17,597 nt of DNA from Opacimonas sp040514355 (lineage in GTDB: Bacteria; Pseudomonadota; Gammaproteobacteria; Enterobacterales; Alteromonadaceae), in the NCBI GenBank assembly GCA_040514355.1, contig JBEVCF010000147.1, forward strand, positions 1 to 17,597, read 5' to 3'. The position numbers and the translations under genes were made by a program. Every line of letters starts with the position of its first letter. Within the stretch, counting starts at the first letter, position 1. Positions 1 to 6,982 of the stretch are shown here, in pieces. The notes under the pieces were generated by a model. It made no database searches and had not been told where the DNA came from. It was given only the letters and a program-made list of their open reading frames with translations.

Positions 1-576
1 GCCTTTATATTTCCACTGGTGGCCACAACATGCCGCTGTCCAAATCGCTCTACTGGGTCGCAATAGCACAATTTCATAAAACTGCGACTCATTCGAGGCT
101 AAGGTATCGGGTTGTGTCGCCAGAGAATGACCATAATAATCAAACCAACCGTGTTTGTTGACATGAATGAGCTGTTGGTCTGGGTCAACGCGGTCAACAG
201 AATCGATTTCGATGTGCATACCGTGAATGGTTTTCACCAACACCGGGAGAACTGTACCCAAAGGCTGGGGTTTGGATAGAGCGGCAAATTTTTGTTCAGG
301 GGTTTGCTTTAAACCAGGACATGTCGCTGTTTGTTTGGCCGTAAAGCTCGCATTGTGAATGTCGACTTCGATAGGGGTCTGGTTATTGAGTAAATCTTGT
401 GCTGCGTTGTAGACGTGATGAGGCAGATGTTTGAGTTTGCGTTTTAACAAACTCGCTTGCCCCGGTCCATATTCAGCTAAATAACGACATTCTCTTTGGT
501 ACAAGGCATTCATTAGCTCGGCGAGTGCCGTTGCATGTTCGTCTTGAAAGAAAATGTCTTTTTGCTGAACCATCAT
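1..576 (-). CDS. Hypothetical protein, 3' end beyond window
   Basis: An open frame of 192 codons runs from ATG at 576 (a second ATG follows directly at 573) to the left edge without a stop, so the gene is partial. I do not recognise the family and assign no function. The visible part has no signal peptide or membrane segment. It starts with a probably helical stretch of about 65 residues rich in Leu, Ala, His and Lys, then a more extended middle part. A Cys-Cys-Gly-His sequence close to the visible end could bind a metal, but this is only a possibility. Upstream bases give only a weak ribosome site (GAAGA touching the start). It lies in the same direction as eno, 110 bp downstream, behind a hairpin that looks like a terminator. 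Codon use and composition resemble the neighbours, and the frame is clean, so it is probably a real gene. Confidence 0.72.
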   Translation of the reverse strand, partial: MMVQQKDIFFQDEHATALAELMNALYQRECRYLAEYGPGQASLLKRKLKHLPHHVYNAAQDLLNNQTPIEVDIHNASFTAKQTATCPGLKQTPEQKFAALSKPQPLGTVLPVLVKTIHGMHIEIDSVDRVDPDQQLIHVNKHGWFDYYGHSLATQPDTLASNESQFYEIVLLRPSRAIWTAACCGHQWKYKG

Positions 577-594
577 TCTTCGTCGCTAATAAAA

Positions 595-626
595 TAGGCA
601 GATAATAGTAAACTACAATCTGCCTA
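595..626 (-). terminator. Hairpin terminator after eno
   Basis: A perfect 9-bp inverted repeat, TAGGCAGAT (595-603) and ATCTGCCTA (618-626), encloses a 14-nt loop that can pair further inside (TAGT with ACTA). On the minus strand the stem is followed by TTTTATT. This is the form of an intrinsic terminator for eno transcripts. It lies 60 bp past the eno stop and 18 bp before the start of the next gene, so it sits in that gene's leader. Its promoter-distal position could also make it an attenuator. Confidence 0.6.
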
Positions 627-650
627 AAAAATAGCCTTTTGATTTAGGCA
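618..650 (-). promoter_or_regulatory. Alternative hairpin competing with the terminator
   Basis: TGCCTAAA (621-628) and TTTAGGCA (643-650) form a perfect 8-bp inverted repeat. The arm at 621-626 is also one arm of the terminator hairpin at 595-626, so the two structures exclude each other. In the minus-strand RNA the order is arm A (650-643), shared arm B (628-618), arm C (603-595), then the U-rich stretch. A pairing with B would free C and prevent the terminator. This is the geometry of an antiterminator/terminator switch, but no leader peptide or ligand site was identified, so the role is inferred. Confidence 0.35.
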
Positions 651-657
651 TGGGTAG

Positions 658-675
658 CGTTACGATTCTGTAACG
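658..675 (-). repeat. Small inverted repeat just past eno stop
   Basis: CGTTAC (658-663) and GTAACG (670-675) form a 6-bp stem with a 6-nt loop, 11 bp beyond the eno stop codon. No T-rich stretch follows on the minus strand. It may protect the mRNA 3' end or be fortuitous. Confidence 0.3.
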
Positions 676-686
676 TCACCCCAACC

Positions 687-1926
687 TTATTGGCCTTTGA
701 TTTCTGATAAACCATTGTAAGTAGCTTTGTCACCTAATTCTTGCTCGATACGCAACAATTGATTGTATTTTGCAACTCGGTCAGAACGGCACAGTGAACC
801 TGTTTTGATTTGACCAGCAGCTGTACCAACTGCTAAGTCAGCGATAGTCGCATCTTCTGTTTCACCTGAACGATGCGAGATAACGGCTGTGAAGCCTGCA
901 TCTTTTGCCATCTTAATCGCGTCTAGTGTTTCACTTAAAGAACCGATNNNNNNNNNNGGTGTTGGTCACAAATAAATCATCACCGACTAACTGCACTTTG
1001 TCGCCAATTTTGTTGGTCAAGCTTGCCCAACCATCCCAGTCACTTTCGTCTAAACCATCTTCAATCGATACGATGGGATAACGCGCAGTGAGTTCTGCTA
1101 AGTAGTCTCCGAAGCCTTCAGAATCAAAAGACTTGTCTTCACCTGATAAGACGTATTGGCCGTCTTTATAGAATTCTGATGCGGCACAATCCAACGCAAG
1201 TGTTACATCCTCATTCATTTTATAGCCAGCATTTTCAACCGCAGTAGTAATAACGGCTAGGGCTTCTTCGTTAGAGGCCAAATTAGGTGCAAAACCACCT
1301 TCATCACCCACAGCGGTGTTCAAACCTTTAGCACTCAATACTTTTTTCAAGCTGTGAAAAATTTCTGCACCCATACGCAACGCTTCAGAAAAGCTTTTTG
1401 CACCCACAGGTTGAACCATAAATTCTTGAATATCAACATTGTTATCAGCGTGCTCACCACCGTTGATGATATTCATCATTGGCACAGGCATGGAGTATTG
1501 ACCCGCAGTACCATTAATTTCAGCAATGTGTTGATACAGTGGAATACCTGCGGCGTTAGCTTGTGCTTTAGCTACTGCAAGTGACACAGCTAAGATTGCA
1601 TTCGCACCCAGTACTTCTTTATTTTCAGTGCCGTCAAGATCGATCATGATGGTATCGATCTGACGCTGCTCGGCTGCATCTTGACCAATTAGCGCTGGGG
1701 CAATGGTCTCATTAATTGCAGCAACTGCCTTTAACACACCTTTACCTAAGTAACGGCTTTTATCCCCATCACGCAATTCTAATGCTTCGCGAGAACCGGT
1801 GGATGCACCTGATGGTGCCGCGGCGCGACCCATCGCACCACATTCTAAGTATACGTCTGCTTCAACAGTGGGGTTGCCACGAGAATCCATGATCTCACGG
1901 CCGACAATACGGCTAATTTTTGCCAT
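687..1926 (-). CDS. eno: Enolase (phosphopyruvate hydratase), interrupted by an assembly gap
   Basis: Enolase converts 2-phosphoglycerate to phosphoenolpyruvate in glycolysis and is also part of the RNA degradosome in related bacteria. The first 323 residues run from the start to the conserved GDDLFVTNT segment and include GGEHADNN, GDEGGFAPN with the catalytic Glu, and the SIEDGLDE and GDD metal-ligand segments. After ten N at 948-957 the protein resumes with IGSLSETLDAIK and continues to the stop with SHRSGETEDATIADLAVG. About 21 residues normally lie between, so the real gap is near 63 nt. The active-site Lys in the ILIKFNQ motif is in it. Because ten is not a multiple of three, the frame appears broken, but the gene is almost certainly intact with about 430 residues. 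The ATG at 1926 has a good AAGGAAG ribosome site. The start is 15 bp after the pyrG stop, so the two genes are co-transcribed. Confidence 0.96.
948..957. other. Assembly gap in eno hiding about 63 nt
   Basis: Ten N. The flanking codons belong to the same protein but different apparent frames. Comparison with the conserved enolase sequence puts 21 codons here, including the catalytic lysine, so the gap length is a placeholder. Confidence 0.85.
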
Positions 1927-1941
1927 TTTGGTACTTCCTTC

Positions 1942-3472
1942 TTAATGATTCTGTTTTTGAAATTCGCCCGCTGCAGCCACAAACCCTTCAAACAAGGGAT
2001 GACCATCACGAGGGGTCGAATTAAACTCCGGGTGGAATTGGCCAGCGACGAAAAACGGGTGCTCCGCAATTTCGATCATCTCTACCAATTCCTTATCTGT
2101 CGATAGACCGCTGACCGTCAGGCCTGCATCTTCTATTTGCTTACGTAAGGTATTGTTAACTTCATAGCGATGTCTATGACGCTCGTATATCTCAGTCGAG
2201 CCGTAACATTGATGGGCTTTTGTGCCTTCTAATAAATGACAAAGCTGCGAACCTAGGCGCATTGTACCGCCCAAATCAGAATCTTCGTCACGTTGTTCTT
2301 TGTTGCCTGATGCATCTAACCATTCAGAAATAAGGCCCACCACAGGGTATGGTGTGTTTGNNNNNNNNNNGAGCATAGCGCGCGGCTTCAATTTTACCTT
2401 CTACACCACGTTCGCCAAAACCACCCGGTACTAAAATGGCATCTAGGTGATGTAAGATGTGATCACCTTTGGCAGTGATATCAGAGGAATCAATATATTC
2501 AATTTTGACGCTCAAACGGTTTTTTAACCCAGCGTGCTTGAGGGCTTCATTGACTGACTTATACGCATCCGCCAATTCAACATACTTACCCACCATGCCG
2601 ATCACGACTTCATTCGTCGGATTCGATTCAGCGTATAACACTTGTTCCCATTCAGTCAAATCTGCTTCTGGGACATCAAAACCAAAACGTTCCACAACGA
2701 GTTGGTCCATGCCTTGTGATTTTAATGCAGCTGGGATTTTGTAGATGCTATCTACATCTTTTAAGGAAATGACGGCTTTGTCTGCAACATTAGTAAACAA
2801 GGCAATTTTTGCACGCTCATTGCTGGGTAATGAAGATTCACTCCGACATACAAGAATATCAGGTTGAATACCAATAGAGCGCAGCTCTTTCACTGAATGT
2901 TGGGTTGGTTTAGTTTTGACCTCACCGGATGCCGCCATGTAAGGTACTAAGGTCAGATGCATATACATTGCTTTGTCACGCCCAAGCTCGGTACCTAATT
3001 GACGAATAGCTTCGAGGAAGGGTTGTGATTCAATATCACCAACAGTACCGCCAATTTCAACTATAGCGACATCATTACCTTCAGCCCCCTCAATAACACG
3101 GCGCTTGATTTCATTTGTGATGTGTGGAATAACCTGAATAGTTGCACCGAGGTAATCACCACGACGTTCTCGTTCTAGCACTGATGCGTAAACACGACCG
3201 GTGGTAAAATTATTGCGCTTGGTCATACGGGTACGTATAAAGCGCTCGTAATGACCGAGGTCAAGATCCGTTTCAGCCCCATCATCAGTAACGAAAACTT
3301 CACCGTGCTGAATAGGACTCATCGTCCCTGGGTCGACATTAATATAAGGGTCCAATTTTAGCATCGTAACGTTGAGTCCACGAGCTTCTAAAATGGCAGC
3401 CAACGAAGCTGCAGCAATTCCTTTGCCCAATGACGAAATCACCCCGCCGGTGACAAAAATATAATGGGTCAT
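1942..3472 (-). CDS. pyrG: CTP synthase, interrupted by an assembly gap
   Basis: CTP synthase aminates UTP to CTP using ATP and glutamine, the last step of pyrimidine nucleotide synthesis. The N-terminal synthetase domain is complete, beginning with FVTGGVISSLGKG (P-loop type) and continuing through the first 367 residues to GGFGERGVEGKIEAARYA. After ten N at 2361-2370 the glutaminase domain resumes with NTPYPVVGLISEW and contains RHRHRYEVNN and QFHPEF, which holds the catalytic His and Glu. About 37 residues are missing, including the GICLGMQ motif with the nucleophile Cys. The corrected length is about 543 residues, close to the usual 545. ATG at 3472 gives the canonical N terminus, with a weak AGG ribosome site. 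A sigma-70 promoter lies about 90 bp upstream, and eno follows 15 bp after the stop, the common pyrG-eno pair. Confidence 0.96.
2361..2370. other. Assembly gap in pyrG hiding about 110 nt
   Basis: Ten N between codons for ARYA and NTPYPVV of CTP synthase. The family has about 37 residues here, including the glutaminase nucleophile motif GICLGMQ. The run of N is therefore a placeholder and breaks the frame artificially. Confidence 0.85.
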
Positions 3473-3563
3473 GTTATACCTAAGATGCGTTGTTTAATCT
3501 TGAGTTTTTTGAGCAAAATTGCTTGGTAAGAATTCACCGTTGCACCTTGCTGAATGGAACAAT

Positions 3564-3592
3564 AGTATACGCAATAATCCGCATGATCACAA
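3564..3592 (-). promoter_or_regulatory. Predicted sigma-70 promoter of pyrG-eno
   Basis: On the minus strand TTGTGA (-35, 3592-3587) and TATACT (-10, 3569-3564) are separated by exactly 17 bp. The -10 matches the consensus at five of six positions and the -35 at four. Transcription would start near 3557, giving a leader of about 85 nt before the pyrG ATG. No clear terminator separates mutS from this promoter, so read-through from mutS is possible. Confidence 0.55.
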
Positions 3593-3633
3593 ACGAATAT
3601 CTGCCATAAAATGATAAATTTACCACTACCAGA

Positions 3634-6240
3634 TCAGCGGGTACGTAAGGACTTTAATAAGTATATGAAATCCAGTGCCTGTTTGGGACTTAATTCATCT
3701 GCGGAGACTTGGTCGAGTGCATCAAACAAAGCTTGGTCTGTGTTATCAAGGAGCATTTGTTGTGGTCCGCCTGTAATAGTCGAGTCTGCAGGATGTTGCG
3801 ACGCGGTAGCGGTAATAGTATCAGCCTGACTTGATTGCGTCTCTAACGCTTCTAACTTGTGTTGTGCCACCTTGATGACTGCCTTTGGCACACCGGCTAA
3901 CTGCGCGACTTGCAATCCATAAGACTTACTTGCCGCACCTTGTTTAACATTGTGCATAAACACGATACTGTCATCGTGCTCTAAAGCAGTCAGATGTACA
4001 TTATTCATCCCTGCACTCGATGTTGCCAGCAGTGTCAGTTCAAAATAATGCGTCGCAAATAAAGTAAACGCTTGAATATTGCGATGCAGATATTCCGCGC
4101 ACGCCCACGCAAGGGATAAACCGTCATAGGTGCTGGTACCGCGTCCAATTTCATCCATCAAGACTAAGGAATGAGAGGTTGCATTGTGTAAAATGTTGGC
4201 CGTTTCGGTCATCTCTACCATGAAGGTAGAGCGTCCAGAGGCAAGGTCATCCGCCGCGCCAATCCGGGTAAATATACGGTCAATAGGCCCAATAACACAG
4301 TCCTGAGCAGGTACAAAACATCCGATATGGGCCAATAAGACAATCAGTGCTGTTTGGCGCATATAAGTGGATTTGCCTCCCATGTTGGGGCCTGTGATCA
4401 TTAACATTCGTTGCTCCGGGCTCAAATGCACAGGGTTGGCAATAAATGGATGCTGACTCACCTGCTCTACGACTAGGTGGCGTCCATCGCGATAGGCAAT
4501 ACCAGGTGCTTCAACCAGTTCTGGTTGCGTCAAGTCTAAATCCACTGCGCATTGCGCAAAACAGGTCAAAACATCGCACTCTGCCAAAGCATTAGCGGTG
4601 AGGGTGAGGGCAGAGAGTTGTGGTAACAATGCATCAAATAAACCTTCATATAGCTGTTTTTCAAGTGCCAGTGCTTGCGCTTGACTGTTGAGTACTTTCT
4701 CTTCGTGTGCTTTTAATTCTGGAATAATGAAACGTTCGTTATTTTTGAGTGTTTGTCGGCGAATGTAATGCTCAGGGGCTTGGGCGGCTTGGGCCTTGGA
4801 AATTTCGATAAAGAAGCCATGGACTTTGTTGTAGCCTACTTTTAGCGTGGCAATTCCGGTCGCCGCTTTTTCTCGCTCCTCTAAAACCGTTAAAAAATCA
4901 GTCGCTCCTTGCGATAATGCACGCAATTCATCTAATTCAGCATTAAATCCAGGTGCAATCACCCCGCCATCGCGAATAACGACGGGAGGGTTGTCAATGA
5001 TGGCGCGGTTAAGCAAGTCAGCAAAATCAGGATAGGTAGCGATTGTCTTAGCTAGTGCCGTTATCTTGGGATCACTGTGTTCTGCTAGATGTACTTGTAA
5101 CGTGGGTAAGCGATTGAATAAGTTTTGTAGGCGGGCAAAATCCCTGGGTCTGGCACTGCGTAGTGCCAAACGAGATAATACGCGCTGAATATCACCAATG
5201 CTGCGCAATTCGGCCTGGATAGTATCAAATCCCTGGGCAATAAAACTCGCAATAGCGTCATAGCGTTGGCTGACCAAACGTGCTTGACGTGAAGGGCGAT
5301 GGATCCATTGCTGCAATAAACGTGCACCCATGGGCGTTTGCGTTTTGTTAAGCACAGAGAACAGCGTATTATCGACGCCCCCTGCTAAATTTTGCGTGAG
5401 TTCAAGATTACGTCGCGTGGCGGCATCCATTTGTACCGTGTCATGATGCGCCTGATAAGTTAAACTCGATAGATGTGGTAAGGCACATTTTTGGGTCTCT
5501 TTGATGTATTGTAAAATACACCCCGCACAACCGGTCGATAGGGCGCCTTTTGGAATACCAAAGCCCGCTAAGGACTGCGTGCCAAATTGCATGTTGAGCT
5601 GTTGCTCGGCAGTACCGTAATCAAACTCCCAGCTGGGTCGCCGACGCACACCGTTATATTGATCTAACCATTCGGGGTGAACAAATGCTTCATCATATAA
5701 AATTTCTGCTGGGTTCAAGCGTTGTAAATCAGCAAGTAGAGCTTGTTCATTGGCCGGTTCAGTAATGATAAATTGACCGGTACTCAACGCCAGTGCTGCC
5801 AGACCAAAGCGTGTATCGGTCCCTTTGGTGAATGAAGAAACAGCGACAATACAGGTATCCCGTTCCGCTTGTAAGAGCGATTCATCAGTCACAGTGCCAG
5901 GGGTTACGATGCGCTGTACAGCTCGCTCTACAGGGCCTTTACTGGTTGCAGGATCGCCAATCTGTTCAACAATCGCGACGGATTCTCCCAGTTGCACGAG
6001 TTTGGCTAAATATCCCTCTACAGCGTGATATGGTACACCTGCCATTGGGATAGGCTCACCACCTGATTTGCCTCGTGCAGTTAATGTGAGATCAATGAGT
6101 TTGGCTGCTCGTACAGCGTCATCAAAAAACAACTCATAAAAATCACCCATGCGATAAAACAGCAACTGGTCAGGATGCTGGTCTTTGATGCGCAAATATT
6201 GTTGCATCATGGGAGTGTGTTCTGAATGCGATTGACTCAC
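3634..6240 (-). CDS. mutS: DNA mismatch repair protein MutS
   Basis: MutS recognises mismatches and small loops, then recruits MutL in an ATP-dependent way. The mismatch-reading Phe-X-Glu motif is present in GDFYELF near residue 34. The connector and lever domains follow, and the ATPase carries Walker A (TGPNMGGKST), the Walker B segment LVLMDEIGRGTSTYDG and the signature region SGRSTFMVEM. The C-terminal tail has a QQMLLD segment, likely a beta-clamp contact, and ends with the SPKQALDFIYLLKSL tetramerisation helix. I chose GTG at 6240 (868 residues) because it places the Phe-X-Glu and HTPMMQQY segments almost where they lie in E. coli MutS. A GTG at 6273 would add 11 residues and leave only 16 bp for two divergent promoters. 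Neither start has a good ribosome site. The gene diverges from pncC, as in many gammaproteobacteria. Confidence 0.96.
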   Translation of the reverse strand: MSQSHSEHTPMMQQYLRIKDQHPDQLLFYRMGDFYELFFDDAVRAAKLIDLTLTARGKSGGEPIPMAGVPYHAVEGYLAKLVQLGESVAIVEQIGDPATSKGPVERAVQRIVTPGTVTDESLLQAERDTCIVAVSSFTKGTDTRFGLAALALSTGQFIITEPANEQALLADLQRLNPAEILYDEAFVHPEWLDQYNGVRRRPSWEFDYGTAEQQLNMQFGTQSLAGFGIPKGALSTGCAGCILQYIKETQKCALPHLSSLTYQAHHDTVQMDAATRRNLELTQNLAGGVDNTLFSVLNKTQTPMGARLLQQWIHRPSRQARLVSQRYDAIASFIAQGFDTIQAELRSIGDIQRVLSRLALRSARPRDFARLQNLFNRLPTLQVHLAEHSDPKITALAKTIATYPDFADLLNRAIIDNPPVVIRDGGVIAPGFNAELDELRALSQGATDFLTVLEEREKAATGIATLKVGYNKVHGFFIEISKAQAAQAPEHYIRRQTLKNNERFIIPELKAHEEKVLNSQAQALALEKQLYEGLFDALLPQLSALTLTANALAECDVLTCFAQCAVDLDLTQPELVEAPGIAYRDGRHLVVEQVSQHPFIANPVHLSPEQRMLMITGPNMGGKSTYMRQTALIVLLAHIGCFVPAQDCVIGPIDRIFTRIGAADDLASGRSTFMVEMTETANILHNATSHSLVLMDEIGRGTSTYDGLSLAWACAEYLHRNIQAFTLFATHYFELTLLATSSAGMNNVHLTALEHDDSIVFMHNVKQGAASKSYGLQVAQLAGVPKAVIKVAQHKLEALETQSSQADTITATASQHPADSTITGGPQQMLLDNTDQALFDALDQVSADELSPKQALDFIYLLKSLRTR

Positions 6241-6289
6241 TGAAATTTTGTACTTATTGTTAGTGAATATCACTTAGCATACTAAAAAA
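6241..6289. promoter_or_regulatory. Divergent mutS/pncC intergenic region with inverted repeats
   Basis: This AT-rich stretch must hold both divergent promoters if mutS starts at 6240. It contains AGTGA-ATA-TCACT (6262-6274) and, directly next to it, TTAG-CATA-CTAA (6274-6285), two small inverted repeats suitable for a dimeric regulator. No promoter with good -35 and -10 hexamers stands out on either strand. The regulatory role is inferred from position only. Confidence 0.3.
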
Positions 6290-6826
6290 ATGATTGGGTA
6301 TCTAAAAGAAAATACAAAAACTGCACTCATGCACATTGCTCAGGTTTGTACCGAACAACACCTGAGTATTTCTTGTGCAGAATCGTGCACGGGTGGAGGA
6401 TTGGCGTATGCTTTTACCTCTGTGGCGGGTTCATCTGCTTGGTTTAATCAGTCCTATGTCACGTACGCTAACTCAGCAAAAATGACCCTCGTCAATGTGC
6501 CAAATTCCACGCTTATTCAACATGGTGCGGTATCGAAAGCAACGGTAAGTGCTATGGCGCGCGGCTGTGCTGCAGCTGCGGCTGCCGATATCGCTATAGC
6601 GGTGAGTGGCATTGCGGGTCCGGGCGGAGGCACTACAGATAAACCGGTAGGGACAGNNNNNNNNNNAGGGACAGTTTGGTTTGGTTGGTGTATGGATGGC
6701 CAAATCATCACTGCTTGTCAATTGTTTGAGGGGGATCGCGAAGCGGTAAGAACACAAGCTATTGCTTTTGCGCTTGAACAGACATGGTCGCTACTACAAT
6801 TGCGCTCTTTCCATTCTGAACCTTAA
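6290..6826 (+). CDS. pncC: Nicotinamide-nucleotide amidase (CinA C-terminal family)
   Basis: PncC deamidates nicotinamide mononucleotide to nicotinate mononucleotide in pyridine nucleotide salvage. It is the stand-alone CinA C-terminal domain. Seen here are CAESCTGG with the catalytic Ser at residue 32, AGSSAWFNQSYVTYAN, HGAVS, and SGIAGPGGG followed by KPVGTVWFG. The reading frame stays open across ten N at 6657-6666, but the eight bases AGGGACAG occur on both sides of the N run. Collapsing the duplicate (18 nt, positions 6657-6674) restores exactly the family motif PVGTVWF and gives 172 residues, close to the usual 165. ATG at 6290 gives a normal N-terminal length, although there is no clear ribosome site. 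The gene precedes recA by 156 bp, a widely conserved pair in this class. Confidence 0.94.
   Translation: MIGYLKENTKTALMHIAQVCTEQHLSISCAESCTGGGLAYAFTSVAGSSAWFNQSYVTYANSAKMTLVNVPNSTLIQHGAVSKATVSAMARGCAAAAAADIAIAVSGIAGPGGGTTDKPVGTXXXXGTVWFGWCMDGQIITACQLFEGDREAVRTQAIAFALEQTWSLLQLRSFHSEP
6657..6674. other. False gap in pncC: ten N plus duplicated 8-bp overlap
   Basis: AGGGACAG directly precedes the N run (6649-6656) and directly follows it (6667-6674). Merging them yields codons for Lys-Pro-Val-Gly-Thr-Val-Trp-Phe, the conserved family sequence. No bases are missing; two contigs overlapped by 8 bp and were joined without merging. Confidence 0.85.
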
Positions 6827-6838
6827 GTCAGCTTACAC

Positions 6839-6854
6839 ACGTATTAAAATACGT
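6839..6854 (+). repeat. Inverted repeat downstream of pncC
   Basis: ACGTATT (6839-6845) and AATACGT (6848-6854) form a 6-7 bp hairpin 12 bp after the pncC stop, followed by TATATTTC. It could be a weak terminator for pncC, but the stem is AT-rich and there is no uninterrupted T run. Confidence 0.3.
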
Positions 6855-6871
6855 TATATTTCAGCTAGTTT

Positions 6872-6899
6872 ATTGTCGAAAAGAAAAAAATACGACAAT
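6872..6899 (+). repeat. Inverted repeat with A-rich loop upstream of recA promoter
   Basis: ATTGTCG (6872-6878) and CGACAAT (6893-6899) flank an almost pure A tract. The A tract lies roughly 50-60 bp before the expected recA transcription start, where an UP element would bind the RNA polymerase alpha subunit. A role as UP element or as a loop of a pncC terminator is inferred. Confidence 0.35.
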
Positions 6900-6903
6900 T
6901 TAC

Positions 6904-6933
6904 TTGCACTGTATAATTATACAGTAATATAAT
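6904..6933 (+). promoter_or_regulatory. Predicted recA promoter
   Basis: A consensus -10 TATAAT lies at 6928-6933. TTGCAC at 6904-6909 is the best -35, with an 18-bp spacer. The -35 is weak (three of six bases), which suits an SOS promoter helped by the upstream A tract. The LexA box fills the spacer, so bound LexA would block polymerase. A second TATAAT at 6912-6917 inside the box has no usable -35. Confidence 0.6.
6908..6925 (+). promoter_or_regulatory. LexA binding site (SOS box) of recA
   Basis: ACTGTATAATTATACAGT is a perfect 18-bp palindrome containing the canonical CTG-N10-CAG core (6909-6924) with the alternating TA-rich centre typical of gammaproteobacterial LexA sites. It overlaps the recA promoter spacer. 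RecA itself promotes LexA self-cleavage, which makes this a feedback site. Confidence 0.92.
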
Positions 6934-6982
6934 CAGTATCAGTTTGATACACACTACTTATAAAAATACGTTAGAGGCTCTC

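Noticed and set aside
687..3472. eno and pyrG as frameshifted pseudogenes
   Set aside because: Each break coincides with a run of ten N, both halves are fully conserved, and the missing residues match a contiguous family segment. The break is an assembly artefact.
5085..5327. 80-codon minus-strand frame inside mutS
   Set aside because: It is an alternative frame of mutS with no ribosome site or recognisable motif.
6944..6982. Upstream TTG start for recA adding 13 residues
   Set aside because: The added residues are not conserved and the start lacks a ribosome site. ATG at 6983 has AGAGG and gives the normal RecA N terminus.
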